The notes beneath the pieces are model-generated. The model was not told the DNA's origin. It did not search any database and saw nothing but the letters and a program-made list of their open reading frames with translations. 64,000 nt of DNA from positions 7,989 to 71,988 of the forward strand of contig NZ_AWSQ01000008.1 in assembly GCF_000498575.2 (NCBI RefSeq), in the 5' to 3' direction. Within the stretch, counting starts at the first letter, position 1, and each line of letters begins with the position of its first letter. Origin of the DNA: Pseudomonas taeanensis MS-3. Lineage in GTDB: Bacteria > Pseudomonadota > Gammaproteobacteria > Pseudomonadales > Pseudomonadaceae. Below are positions 42,573 to 51,043 of this stretch, one piece after another. The position numbers and the translations under genes were made by a program.

Positions 42573-42641
42573 ATGTATTTCTTGCTGCACCAGCTACCAG
42601 TGCTTTGAGAGGGTGTCCCCCGGCTTCGCGCGAGGACATCC
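42573..42641 (+). promoter_or_regulatory. Mating-pore operon leader: shared box plus ribosome-site stem
   Basis: ATGTATTTCTTGCTGCACCA (42573-42592) matches the pilL leader box at 19 of 20 bases. GGGTGTCC (42611-42618) pairs with GGACATCC (42634-42641), one G-U pair, ending at the ATG at 42642. Confidence 0.6.
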
Positions 42642-43346
42642 ATGAACCTACCACGCCCTACCCGCTCAACCCTGCTTCTCAGCTTCTGCCTGGTCCTGAT
42701 GGCGGGAGGGCTGGTCTACCAGCACTTCCAGCTTACCCAGCTTCGAAGCTCGATCGACGGTGCCGCCGAAAAGACTTCGATCGACGCGATTCTGACGCGA
42801 CTGAACAACATCGACGAGCGCCTGGATTCCGTCGACGGCAAGCACCTGGTCTCCGACGAAGATTTCCGCGCGGGCCAGCAGGCGCTATCGAACCGCATAG
42901 ACGCCGCGCAGGCGTTTGCCAAGCAGGTGAACGAAACAGTCCAGGACCTTTCCCGGAATGTCGCCTCGAGCGGAGAGTTACTGGCCCTGAAGGCCACCGT
43001 GGAAACGCTGGACGAGAGCGTCCAGGAGCTTCGTAAGGCCCAGCCCAAAGCTCCACCCCTGATCATCCCGAAGCGAACCGCCGCAAAAAGCCCCCCAGCA
43101 CAGAAGGCCAAGCCGAAGCCCGCCGCGCCAGAACCCCCACCCTTTCATGTCGTCGGCGTGGAGTACCGCGGCGGAGAGCGCTTTCTCTCAGTTGCACCGC
43201 CGGGCAGCACCCGTCTGAGCCAGATCTATCTGATTCGCCCGGGAGATGCCGTTGCAGGCACAGCCTGGCACCTCAACGCTCTTGACGATCGCTCGGCCCG
43301 CTTCGATGTGGCCGGCACGCCGCGAACCATCAATATCCAGCCGTAG
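42642..43346 (+). CDS. Membrane-anchored coiled-coil protein of the mating-pore operon
   Basis: 234 residues. One N-terminal membrane helix (about 9-27, STLLLSFCLVLMAGGLVYQH) is followed by a long coiled coil (about 30-125, with RLNNIDERLDSVDG and SSGELLALKATVETLDESVQ), a Lys/Pro/Ala-rich linker (about 130-165) and a small beta-rich C-domain (FHVVGVEYRGGERFLSVAPP). The build is like PilP/TraO-type periplasmic spanners. First gene of the operon leading to traD. Not assigned to a named family. Confidence 0.65.
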   Translation: MNLPRPTRSTLLLSFCLVLMAGGLVYQHFQLTQLRSSIDGAAEKTSIDAILTRLNNIDERLDSVDGKHLVSDEDFRAGQQALSNRIDAAQAFAKQVNETVQDLSRNVASSGELLALKATVETLDESVQELRKAQPKAPPLIIPKRTAAKSPPAQKAKPKPAAPEPPPFHVVGVEYRGGERFLSVAPPGSTRLSQIYLIRPGDAVAGTAWHLNALDDRSARFDVAGTPRTINIQP

Positions 43347-43355
43347 GGACCAAAC

Positions 43356-44147
43356 ATGTTCGAGCCATTCAACTGGAGCAAGCGCTGCATCACTAGAGCA
43401 ACGCCGACATTGGTAATCAGCGGCATGATTGCCCTCTGGAGCGCCTGCGCGCCGCAGGCACTCGCCGAGGCACAACCGTCGCAAGAGATCCGCACCCGGC
43501 AGAGCAACGCGTCCATACAAGGACTGCATCAAGCAAGCTCCATCGAGGAGCAGGCACAGGAGTGGGGGTTGACGTCTCAAGAGTTCAGCCGCTACCAGAC
43601 CCTGATGCAGGGACCGCGAGGCGTCTACTCCCCTGGGCTGGATCCACTCACCACGCTCGGAATCGAGGCTCGTAGCGCGGAAGAACGACGTCGCTATGCC
43701 GAGCTGCAGGTCCAGGCGGAGCGGCAACGAGTGGACAAGGAGTTGGCATACCAGCGGGCTTACGATGAGGCCCACGCCCGCATGTACCCCGGCGAGAAAG
43801 TCATCCAGATCACGTCCAGCCCCGCGCCAGGTATCGGCGGCAGCAAGCTGGCGCTACAGGGCAGTGGCCGCCTCGCCATCTTCGTGAAGGACGATTGCCC
43901 TCCCTGCATTGCGCAGGTGCAGGACCTCCAGGCTAAGAAGCAACCATTCGACCTTTACTTCATCGGCAGTCAGGGTGAGGACGAGCACATCCGTCGCTGG
44001 GCGATCCTTGCCGGCATTGAGCCGAAGAATGTGCGTAGCCGCCAGATCACCTTGAACCATGACCAAGGCCGCTGGATGGGGCTAGGCCTTGGCGGCGACT
44101 TGCCTGCAGTGGTGCGAGAGGTGAACGGGCAATGGCAGCGTCACTAA
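43356..44147 (+). CDS. TIGR03759-family ICE protein with thioredoxin-like CPPC motif
   Basis: 263 residues. The signal or anchor (about 18-40) ends ACAPQALAEA. The middle part has EQAQEWGLTSQEFSRYQTLM and GPRGVYSPGLDPLTTLGIEA, the TIGR03759 (PFL_4693) signature. The C-terminal domain has LAIFVKDDCPPCIAQVQDLQ with CPPC near 181-184, a thioredoxin-like periplasmic fold. It may act in disulfide formation of pilus or pore proteins. Ends by overlapping the transglycosylase gene by 16 nt. Confidence 0.85.
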   Translation: MFEPFNWSKRCITRATPTLVISGMIALWSACAPQALAEAQPSQEIRTRQSNASIQGLHQASSIEEQAQEWGLTSQEFSRYQTLMQGPRGVYSPGLDPLTTLGIEARSAEERRRYAELQVQAERQRVDKELAYQRAYDEAHARMYPGEKVIQITSSPAPGIGGSKLALQGSGRLAIFVKDDCPPCIAQVQDLQAKKQPFDLYFIGSQGEDEHIRRWAILAGIEPKNVRSRQITLNHDQGRWMGLGLGGDLPAVVREVNGQWQRH

Positions 44148-44689
44148 TCAAGAGGGCCGCGGCCGCCAACCTGGTGCTGATAGGCGCACTCGCGCAGGCA
44201 GCGGAGATTCCGCCTCCGGCCTACCAGTTGATCGCATTGCCCCATGGTGTTCCGTCGGAGGTCCTCTACTCCGTAGCCCTGCAGGAGAGCGGAACACGCA
44301 TTCGAGGGCAACTGGTGCCTTGGCCCTGGACGTTGAATGTCGCCGGCGCCGGCTATCGCTTTGCCACCCGCGACGATGCCTGCAGGGCGCTTACGGTGGC
44401 CATCCAGGTAGCCGGTGCCAAACGAGTCGACGCAGGCCTGGGACAGATCAACATCGGCTGGAACGGACACCGCTTCGCCACGACCTGCGATTCCCTCGAC
44501 CCCTATCAGAACCTCATGGCCGTCGTGAACATCCTCAATGAACAGAGAGCGGAGGGAGGCGACTGGATCACTGTCGCCGGCCGCTACCACCGGCCCGCCG
44601 GCGGGCAGGCAGCTGCCAATTACCGCAAGGCTTTCGCGAAACACCTCAGCCGGGTCACCGGCATCAACCTACTGGCGGCCAATCCATGA
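44132..44689 (+). CDS. Lytic transglycosylase of the conjugation system
   Basis: 185 residues with a signal peptide (about 1-25). The SLT-type catalytic Glu is in SVALQESGT (about residue 52), with GLGQINIGWNG and VVNILNEQ as the other family motifs. It cuts peptidoglycan to let the mating pore or pilus cross. It overlaps TIGR03765 by ATGA. Corresponds to the small transglycosylase (PFL_4694 type) that always precedes TIGR03765 in this ICE class. Confidence 0.88.
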   Translation: MAASLIKRAAAANLVLIGALAQAAEIPPPAYQLIALPHGVPSEVLYSVALQESGTRIRGQLVPWPWTLNVAGAGYRFATRDDACRALTVAIQVAGAKRVDAGLGQINIGWNGHRFATTCDSLDPYQNLMAVVNILNEQRAEGGDWITVAGRYHRPAGGQAAANYRKAFAKHLSRVTGINLLAANP

Positions 44690-45186
44690 AGACCCTGCAC
44701 ATCTTTGCATCCCTGCTGCTCACCAGTTGGGCAGCCGGCGCATCAGCCGGAAACCTGATCGTTGTCGAGGACCGCGGCGGTGCCACTGCGCTGCCCTACT
44801 ACCAAGACCTGGAGCCAGAGCCGCTGACCGGCAGCTCCTCTCCCACTATTGGCGTGCGCGGGTCGGGTGCCTTCCCGGTCCGATCCGCTCAGTTGAGCCC
44901 TGGCACGGTTCAGGGCCGAGCCATCAATGCGCCGGGCTTGCAACCGGTGTTCCTGGTCGGCGACGACCAGTTGTCCCGCTCCTGGCTGTTGCAGCGGCGA
45001 GACCAGCTGCAGCACCTGCAGGCGGTAGGCCTGGCCATCAACGTCGCCAGTGAAGAGCGCCTGGCGGAGATTCGCCGTTGGGCAGGCAACCTGCAGGTGC
45101 TGCCCACACCAGCGGACGACCTAGCTGCACGTCTTGGCCTTCGCCACTACCCGGTATTGCTCACGCCCACCGCCATCCAGCAATAG
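44686..45186 (+). CDS. TIGR03765-family ICE protein
   Basis: 166 residues with a signal peptide (MKTLHIFASLLLTSWAAGAS). Conserved-looking segments are LIVVEDRGGATALPYYQDLE, FLVGDDQLSRSWLLQRRDQL and the C-terminal DDLAARLGLRHYPVLLTPTA, a thioredoxin-like ending found in TIGR03765 (PFL_4695) and TrbC/TraW-type proteins. No Cys pair is present. Periplasmic part of the mating apparatus; exact role unknown. Confidence 0.85.
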   Translation: MKTLHIFASLLLTSWAAGASAGNLIVVEDRGGATALPYYQDLEPEPLTGSSSPTIGVRGSGAFPVRSAQLSPGTVQGRAINAPGLQPVFLVGDDQLSRSWLLQRRDQLQHLQAVGLAINVASEERLAEIRRWAGNLQVLPTPADDLAARLGLRHYPVLLTPTAIQQ

Positions 45187-45195
45187 GAGATAGCT

Positions 45196-45465
45196 GTGAC
45201 AGCGCCCTTCATCACCATGGTGATCAAGCAACCGTCCGATCCACGTGCTCGGCAACTCATGCATGACCAACTGACCCATGTCATCAGCCTCTATGGAGGC
45301 AGCATCACGGGATTGTCGCTCGAGGACGAAATGACCCTCTGCGAACGGCTGCAGGAGCGGCTTCCCGACTATGAGGTCGAGCAGGCCCGGGAGGAAGTGG
45401 CTGCCCTGCACGCGGAACAACCTCGCAGCTCGCGCAAGCGGGTACAGGGAACCTTAAAGGCATAA
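45196..45465 (+). CDS. Small ICE protein before traD
   Basis: 89 residues, GTG start at 45196 behind AGGAG. MTAPFITMVIKQPSDPRARQ..., a soluble helical protein with SLEDEMTLCERLQERLPDYE. It is the usual short gene between TIGR03765 and traD (PFL_4696 type, by position). It ends 4 bp before traD, so is co-translated. Function unknown. Confidence 0.7.
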   Translation: MTAPFITMVIKQPSDPRARQLMHDQLTHVISLYGGSITGLSLEDEMTLCERLQERLPDYEVEQAREEVAALHAEQPRSSRKRVQGTLKA

Positions 45466-45469
45466 GCAC

Positions 45470-47611
45470 ATGGCCAGCACCTATACCATCGAAACGCTAC
45501 TCCGGCCTGCCGTCGAGCTCTACACCGCAGAGGTCTGCTTCACGGTGGCCGCACTGTGTGTGTTCGCACCTTGGACGCTGGCCCTGACCCCTCTGTTCGG
45601 CTTGGTCGCAGCGCTTGGCTTCCTGGCCCTCGGGAGCATGCGACTGAAACAGGCCCTACTTGTGCTGCGCTACCGCCGCAACATCCGTCGGCTGCCCCAC
45701 TACACCATGACCAGCAAGGACATGCCGGTCAGCAATGAGCGGCTCTTCATTGGCAAGGGCTTCCGCTGGACCCAGAAGCACACCCAGCGCCTCATGGACA
45801 CATACCTGCCTAAATTCGCTCCTTACGTCGAACCGACCCCGCTGTATCAGCATGCCCGGCGCCTCGAGGCACGCCTGGAGTTCGCCCCTTTCCCGCTGAA
45901 CCTGTTGGCCAAGGCAACTGCTTGGGACGTACCCCTCAACCCGGCACGCCCGCTTCCCCCAGTTGGAGGCCTGCCGCGCATCCACGGCATTGAGCCGAGC
46001 GAACATGACGTCAGCCTGCCCCTGGGCGAGCGCGTTGGTCACTCGCTCGTGCTAGGAACCACGCGGGTCGGCAAGACCCGGCTGGCCGAACTGTTCATCA
46101 CCCAGGACATTCGTCGCAAACGCGGTGGGCAGCACGAAGTGGTGATCGTCTTCGACCCCAAAGGCGACGCCGACCTCCTCAAACGCATGTACGTCGAGTG
46201 CAAGCGCGCCGGCCGGCTGGACGAGTTCTATGTCTTCCACCTGGGGTGGCCGGACCATTCGGCGCGCTACAACGCGGTAGGGCGGTTTGGCCGCATCTCC
46301 GAGGTCGCAACCCGGGTTGCCGGTCAGCTGTCCGGCGAGGGCAATTCCGCGGCCTTCCGCGAATTCGCCTGGCGCTTCGTCAACATCATCGCCCGTGCCC
46401 TGGTCGCGCTCGGCCGGCGCCCGGACTACGAACAGATCCTCAAGCACGTGATCAACATCGATGCGCTGTTCGTCGAGTACGCCCAGAAATACTTCGCCGA
46501 GCACGACCCCAAGGCCTGGGAGTCCATCGTCGCGATCGAGGGCAAAATCGACCGTAAGACCCTCAGCTTCGCCATGAAGGACCGGCCGCTACGCGTGGTG
46601 GCCATAGACATGTACCTCACCCAGCAACGCATCTCCGATCCGGTCATAGACGGACTGCGGTCAGCGGTTCGGTACGACAAGACCTACTTCGACAAGATCG
46701 TGGCATCGCTGCTGCCGCTGCTGGAGAAACTCACCACCGGCCGGATCGCAGAGCTGCTTTCGCCAAACTACCAAGACCTGGAAGATCCACGGCCGATCTT
46801 CGATTGGATGCAGGTCATCCGCAAACGCGCCGTGGTCTACATCGGACTCGACGCCCTCTCCGATACCGAGGTGGCCGCAGCCGTGGGCAACTCGATGTTC
46901 AGCGACCTGGTGTCGGTAGCCGGCCACATCTACAAGTTCGGCATCGATGATGGGCTGCCCGGGGCCGGCAGCGGCAAGGTGGCCATCAACGTCCACGCCG
47001 ACGAGTTCAACGAGCTGATGGGCGAAGAATTCATCCCGATGATCAACAAGGGCGGCGGCGCCGGTATGCAGGTCACCGCCTACACCCAGACCATGAGCGA
47101 CATCGAGGCGAAGATCGGCAGACGCGCCAAAGCAGGCCAGGTGATCGGTAACTTCAACAACCTGTTCATGCTGCGCGTGCGCGAAACCGCGACGGCGGAG
47201 CTGCTCACCAACCAGCTGCCGAAGGTCCAGGTGTTCACCAGCACACCGGCAAGCAGCGCGAACGATTCCGTCAATGGCAAGACAGCCTTCACCTCCAACA
47301 CCCACGATCAGATTCAGAGCGTCAGCGTCCCGATGATCGAACCTGCCCATGTGGTCGGCCTGCCGAAGGGACAGTGCTTCGCCCTCATCGAAGGCGGCAA
47401 CCTCTGGAAGATTCGCATGCCGCTGCCGGCAAGCGATCCCGGCGAGGTCATGCCGAAAGATCTCCAGGCCCTGGCCGACAGCATGCGCAAGGGCCAGGCC
47501 GCGAATACGGACTGGTGGCAAGCGCCCGGCTATCAGGCGCTTAACGAGTCGCTACCGGCGGACCTGGTCAACGACTTCCGCAACATGGCCAGCGGCGAGC
47601 AGGCCGCCTAG
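45470..47611 (+). CDS. traD: Type IV coupling protein TraD (SXT/TOL subfamily)
   Basis: 713 residues. Two membrane segments near the N-terminus (about 20-70, VCFTVAALCVFAPWTLALTP) anchor it. Walker A is GTTRVGKTRL near 196-205, followed by EVVIVFDPKGDADLLKRMYV (Walker B-like). The late NTPase region has INVHADEFNELMGEEFIPMI and GAGMQVTAYTQTMSDIEAKI. TIGR03743-type. It brings the relaxase-DNA complex to the pore and pumps DNA. The relaxase gene of the ICE is not in this window. Followed 18 bp later by TIGR03747. Confidence 0.92.
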   Translation: MASTYTIETLLRPAVELYTAEVCFTVAALCVFAPWTLALTPLFGLVAALGFLALGSMRLKQALLVLRYRRNIRRLPHYTMTSKDMPVSNERLFIGKGFRWTQKHTQRLMDTYLPKFAPYVEPTPLYQHARRLEARLEFAPFPLNLLAKATAWDVPLNPARPLPPVGGLPRIHGIEPSEHDVSLPLGERVGHSLVLGTTRVGKTRLAELFITQDIRRKRGGQHEVVIVFDPKGDADLLKRMYVECKRAGRLDEFYVFHLGWPDHSARYNAVGRFGRISEVATRVAGQLSGEGNSAAFREFAWRFVNIIARALVALGRRPDYEQILKHVINIDALFVEYAQKYFAEHDPKAWESIVAIEGKIDRKTLSFAMKDRPLRVVAIDMYLTQQRISDPVIDGLRSAVRYDKTYFDKIVASLLPLLEKLTTGRIAELLSPNYQDLEDPRPIFDWMQVIRKRAVVYIGLDALSDTEVAAAVGNSMFSDLVSVAGHIYKFGIDDGLPGAGSGKVAINVHADEFNELMGEEFIPMINKGGGAGMQVTAYTQTMSDIEAKIGRRAKAGQVIGNFNNLFMLRVRETATAELLTNQLPKVQVFTSTPASSANDSVNGKTAFTSNTHDQIQSVSVPMIEPAHVVGLPKGQCFALIEGGNLWKIRMPLPASDPGEVMPKDLQALADSMRKGQAANTDWWQAPGYQALNESLPADLVNDFRNMASGEQAA

Positions 47612-47629
47612 GCGTAACGGAGACAGGCC

Positions 47630-48379
47630 ATGGCAGATGTCGCGGAGAAAGCCCAACAGCAGCAGGAAAGCGAGAAGACCTTACTGGGGATGCTGTTCGC
47701 GCTGCCCTTCCACTTCATCGGGGTGATGTTCGGCTCCCTGCTGGGCGCCATCCTGGTCGAATGGGTGTGCCTGTACGTCTTCTGGCCGGATGCCGGTTGG
47801 AAGCATGCCCAGCAGATGTTCGAGCATGAGCTCAGCTGGCTGTCCCAGGACCTGCTGCGCAGCGTGATCATTCAAGAGCCAGGACGAACCGCTACCTGGC
47901 TGGCCCAGTTGGTCTACGACTGGACCATGGTCAAGTCCGGCCTGCAGGACGGGATCAATACACTGACGAACTACGCGCGAACCAACCGGCAGACTGGCAG
48001 CCTCGACCTGCGGTACCAGATCGGCTGGGTGCTCATCAAATTCCAGGACTATGGCCTGGCCGCGCTCTATACCGTCCTGACCTTCTGCGTGCGGATGGTG
48101 ATCCTGACGCTCACCATTCCGCTGTTCGCGATGGCAGCATTCACCGGACTGGTCGATGGCCTGGTTCGCCGCGACCTGCGCAAATTCGGCTCAGGGCGTG
48201 AGTCGAGCTACCTGTACCACAAGGCCCGGGCCACCATCGTGCCGCTCACCATCGTGCCGTGGACGGTCTACCTGGCGATCCCGATCAGCATCAGCCCGCT
48301 GCTGATCCTTCTGCCCTGCGCCGCCCTGCTGGGGGTATCGGTGTGCATTACCGCCGCGAGTTTCAAGAAATATCTCTAG
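47630..48379 (+). CDS. TIGR03747-family ICE membrane protein
   Basis: 249 residues (PFL_4697 type). Four hydrophobic segments: about 22-48 (LFALPFHFIGVMFGSLLGAI), 135-160, 165-185 and 210-245 (VPWTVYLAIPISISPLLILL). DGLVRRDLRKFGSGRESSYL is the conserved cytoplasmic loop. It follows traD in this ICE class and probably helps TraD in the membrane. It is the last mating-pore gene present; the usual next genes (RAQPRD to TraC/TraU/TraG types) are missing here. Confidence 0.88.
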   Translation: MADVAEKAQQQQESEKTLLGMLFALPFHFIGVMFGSLLGAILVEWVCLYVFWPDAGWKHAQQMFEHELSWLSQDLLRSVIIQEPGRTATWLAQLVYDWTMVKSGLQDGINTLTNYARTNRQTGSLDLRYQIGWVLIKFQDYGLAALYTVLTFCVRMVILTLTIPLFAMAAFTGLVDGLVRRDLRKFGSGRESSYLYHKARATIVPLTIVPWTVYLAIPISISPLLILLPCAALLGVSVCITAASFKKYL

Positions 48380-48534
48380 GCCCGAAAAGAAGTAATATTT
48401 TCTTTATATATCAAAATTATAGAAGGCCACACAAGAAGATAAGCCGGAAGCTTTGGCTATCATTGTCAAACGTCCGGCAGCGGTTTACCGGACGACGTTA
48501 AGCGAGTTGGCACTGACTGGCGCCTTTTGCTGCT

Positions 48535-48801
48535 CTATGTTGAAACCTGCCGGATATTCAACACCACCCATACCTCAAACCCCTTCTCCCGCGCAGCTTT
48601 CTCGGCCTCGAGCTGGGCGGCGAGAGTGCTGATGGAGCGGGAGCGGTGCTCGAAGCGGAATGGAGAGCCTCCATTCTTGCGCACGCTAAGTTCAACGAGT
48701 GTGAAGGTGGAGGACGGTTTGGGCATTGGCTGCTTCTGGGGAGCAGAGTCAAGACCGAGTGCGCGCCGCATCTCGGCTTCGGTGAGTTTTGTGTCAGTCA
48801 A
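48535..48801 (-). CDS. 88-residue ICE-type protein
   Basis: Reads leftwards from a TTG at 48801 (LTDTKLTEAEMRRALGLDSA). Short N-terminal helix, Pro/Lys linker, then FTLVELSVRKNGGSPFRFEH and LEAEKAAREKGFEVWVVLNI. I recall similar small proteins in PFGI-1-class ICEs near this position but cannot name a family. It is convergent with the mating-pore operon, about 155 bp of AT-rich DNA after TIGR03747. Confidence 0.55.
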   Translation of the reverse strand: MTDTKLTEAEMRRALGLDSAPQKQPMPKPSSTFTLVELSVRKNGGSPFRFEHRSRSISTLAAQLEAEKAAREKGFEVWVVLNIRQVST

Positions 48802-48979
48802 GCGAGATCCCTACAGCGATTACGGGTAGCGCCATTGTAGCGAGGAGTCGCGCTGTTATGCGTCGCACATCGTTGGGTATCGCCCACTGTTTTCTTGATC
48901 AAATTTTGAGCTCTATTTTCTAGCCGAATTCTGTCTGTAGCGATCGTTGCGACCCGGCCGGTCGCGACAGGCAGTGATC

Positions 48980-50636
48980 GGCCCAGACTGTATAACGTTG
49001 GCATCGACCTTGCTATGATTTGATGGATTTGAAATTAGTGGGAGACGCCAATGAAGCGTTTTATCCAGGGAGAGCATCGAGGCCAAAGCACGCTGCTTCC
49101 CGAGAGCCTGGATGACTATGTGGCGGACACCAACCCGGTGCGGGTGGTCGATGTTTTCGTCGATGAACTCGACCTTGGCACGCTGGGTTTTGAAGGTGTC
49201 GTCCCGGCTGAAACAGGTCGGCCCGCTTACCATCCTGCCGACCTCCTGAAGATCTACATCTACGGCTACCTCAATCGTATCCAGTCCAGTCGCCGTCTCG
49301 AACGCGAGGCTCAGCGCAACGTTGAGTTGATGTGGCTGACCGGACGGTTGATGCCGGACTTCAAGACCATCGCTAACTTCCGCAAGGATAACGGCTAGGC
49401 AATCCGCGGCGTCTGTAGGCAGTTCGTGGTGCTGTGCCAGCAGCTTGGCCTGTTCTCTGAAGCGCTTGTGGCCATCGATGGCAGCAAGTTCAAGGCGGTC
49501 AACAACCGCGACCGCAACTTCACCAGCGCCAAGCTTCAGCGGCGAATGGAGGAGATCGAGTCCAGCATCAATCGCTACCTGAGCGCACTGGATACTGCAG
49601 ATCGTCAGGAACCTGCCGTGGCGCAGGTCAAAGCCGAACGCCTCCACGACAAGATCGCGACCTTGAAAACGAAGCTGCAGGAACTCAAGGAAATCGAGGT
49701 TCAGCTCAACGAAACACCGGATAAACAGATCTCCCTGACCGATCCCGATGCCCGTTCGATGAAGACGCGAGGCACCGGAGTGGTCGGCTACAACGTGCAG
49801 GCGGCGGTCGACGCGAAGCACCACCTGATCGTGACGCACGAGGTCACGAACAACGGAGTTGATCGAGACCAGCTGAGCTCGATGGCCAAGCAGGCGCGAG
49901 AGGCCATGGGGGTCGAGGAACTCTCGGCGGTCGCAGACAGAGGGTATTTCAAAGGCGAAGAAATCCTGGCGTGTCATGACGCTGGAATCACCGTTTTCGT
50001 ACCCAAGACGCTGACCTCGGGTGCGACAGCGGCTGGCCGCTTCGGCAAAGGTGATTTCATCTATGACGCAGCCAAGAACGAGTACCGATGCCCTGCTGGG
50101 CAAAGCCTGATCTGGCGGTACTCAAGCGTCGAGAAAGGGCTGAAGCTGCACCGCTACTGGAGTTCGCACTGCCAAGGATGTGCGTTGAAAGAGCACTGTA
50201 CGCCTAGCTCAGAGCGCCGAGTGAGCCGCTGGGAGCATGAGGCGGTGCTCGAGGCGATGCAGAGTCGCCTGGATCAAGCGCTCGAGATGATGCGAATCCG
50301 TCGTCAGACGGTCGAGCACCCGTTCGGCACGCTGAAGTCTTGGATGGGCGCCACCCACTTCCTCACCAAGACTCTCGACCGAGTGAGTACCGAGATGAGC
50401 CTGCATGTGCTCGCCTATAATCTCAAACTCGTGTTGAGCGTGTTGGGCAGCGGTGCCCTGATGGCAGCGATGAAGGCCTGAGGCCTGTTTTACGACTCTT
50501 ACCGCCCTCCAGCAGGCGCGCCGAAGCCTAAAGTGCCATAGCCACCAGAATCACCGAATGCGCCTGATTGGGCCTCCGGCGGCCTCCTGGACGCTGAGAA
50601 AATCCCCTGGCAGTTGATTGCCATCGCTTGCTACGT
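48980..50636 (+). mobile_element. IS1182-family element, copy B, right end destroyed by IS110
   Basis: The left terminal repeat GGCCCAGACTGTATAACG starts at 48980. From 48995 to about 50625 it is essentially identical to copy A (one mismatch seen, 50608). The right end stops at CTACGT (50636), where IS110 sequence begins; the outer part of the right repeat present in copy A is missing. It lies in the same orientation as copy A, 39,511 bp away. Confidence 0.75.
49051..50481 (+). pseudogene. IS1182-family transposase, copy B, with the same in-frame TAG
   Basis: Identical in translation to the gene at 9540-10970, including the TAG at 49396-49398 in NFRKDNG-stop-AIRGVC. Both halves remain intact in frame. 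Identity of the two copies, stop included, shows that they separated very recently or are kept alike by recombination. Confidence 0.85.
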
Positions 50637-51043
50637 AATGAGATGGTCACCCCCACACCCCGCGAGGGCTATGCTCTCGCTGGGTTTATCTCGGAGGCCA
50701 TCGCCATGAACAAAGTTGCACTGGTGGGTATCGATCTCGGCAAGCACAGCTTCCATCTGCATGGTCAGGATGGGGCAGGCCGGGCGGTCTTTCGCAAGAA
50801 ACTCTCGCGACTGCAGATGATGCGACTCTTCGGCAATCTGCCAGCCTGCACGGTGGTCATGGAGGCCTGTGCCGGAGCCCACTTCACGGCGCGGGAGCTC
50901 AACAAGCTCGGACACGTCGCCAAACTGATCTCACCGCAATTTGTCAGACCGTTCGTGAAGAGCAACAAGAACGACTTCGTGGATGCCGAGGCCATCTGCG
51001 AGGCCGCGTGCAGACCCTCCATGCGTTTTGTCGCACCCAAGAC
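50637..51043 (+). mobile_element. 5' fragment of the IS110-family element
   Basis: Begins AATGAGATGGTCACCCCC directly at the IS1182 right end and carries the transposase start at 50706 (MNKVALVGIDLGKHSFHL). The sequence follows the copy at 8389-9477 with a few changes (Val for Ile at residue 30) and stops at 51043 after about 112 codons, where an IS21-type end (TGCGGATTCCACG) begins. Confidence 0.8.

Noticed and set aside
8115..50636. Composite transposon formed by the two IS1182 copies
   Set aside because: 39.5 kb is too long and contains ordered ICE backbone genes; a target duplication around the whole unit was not found.
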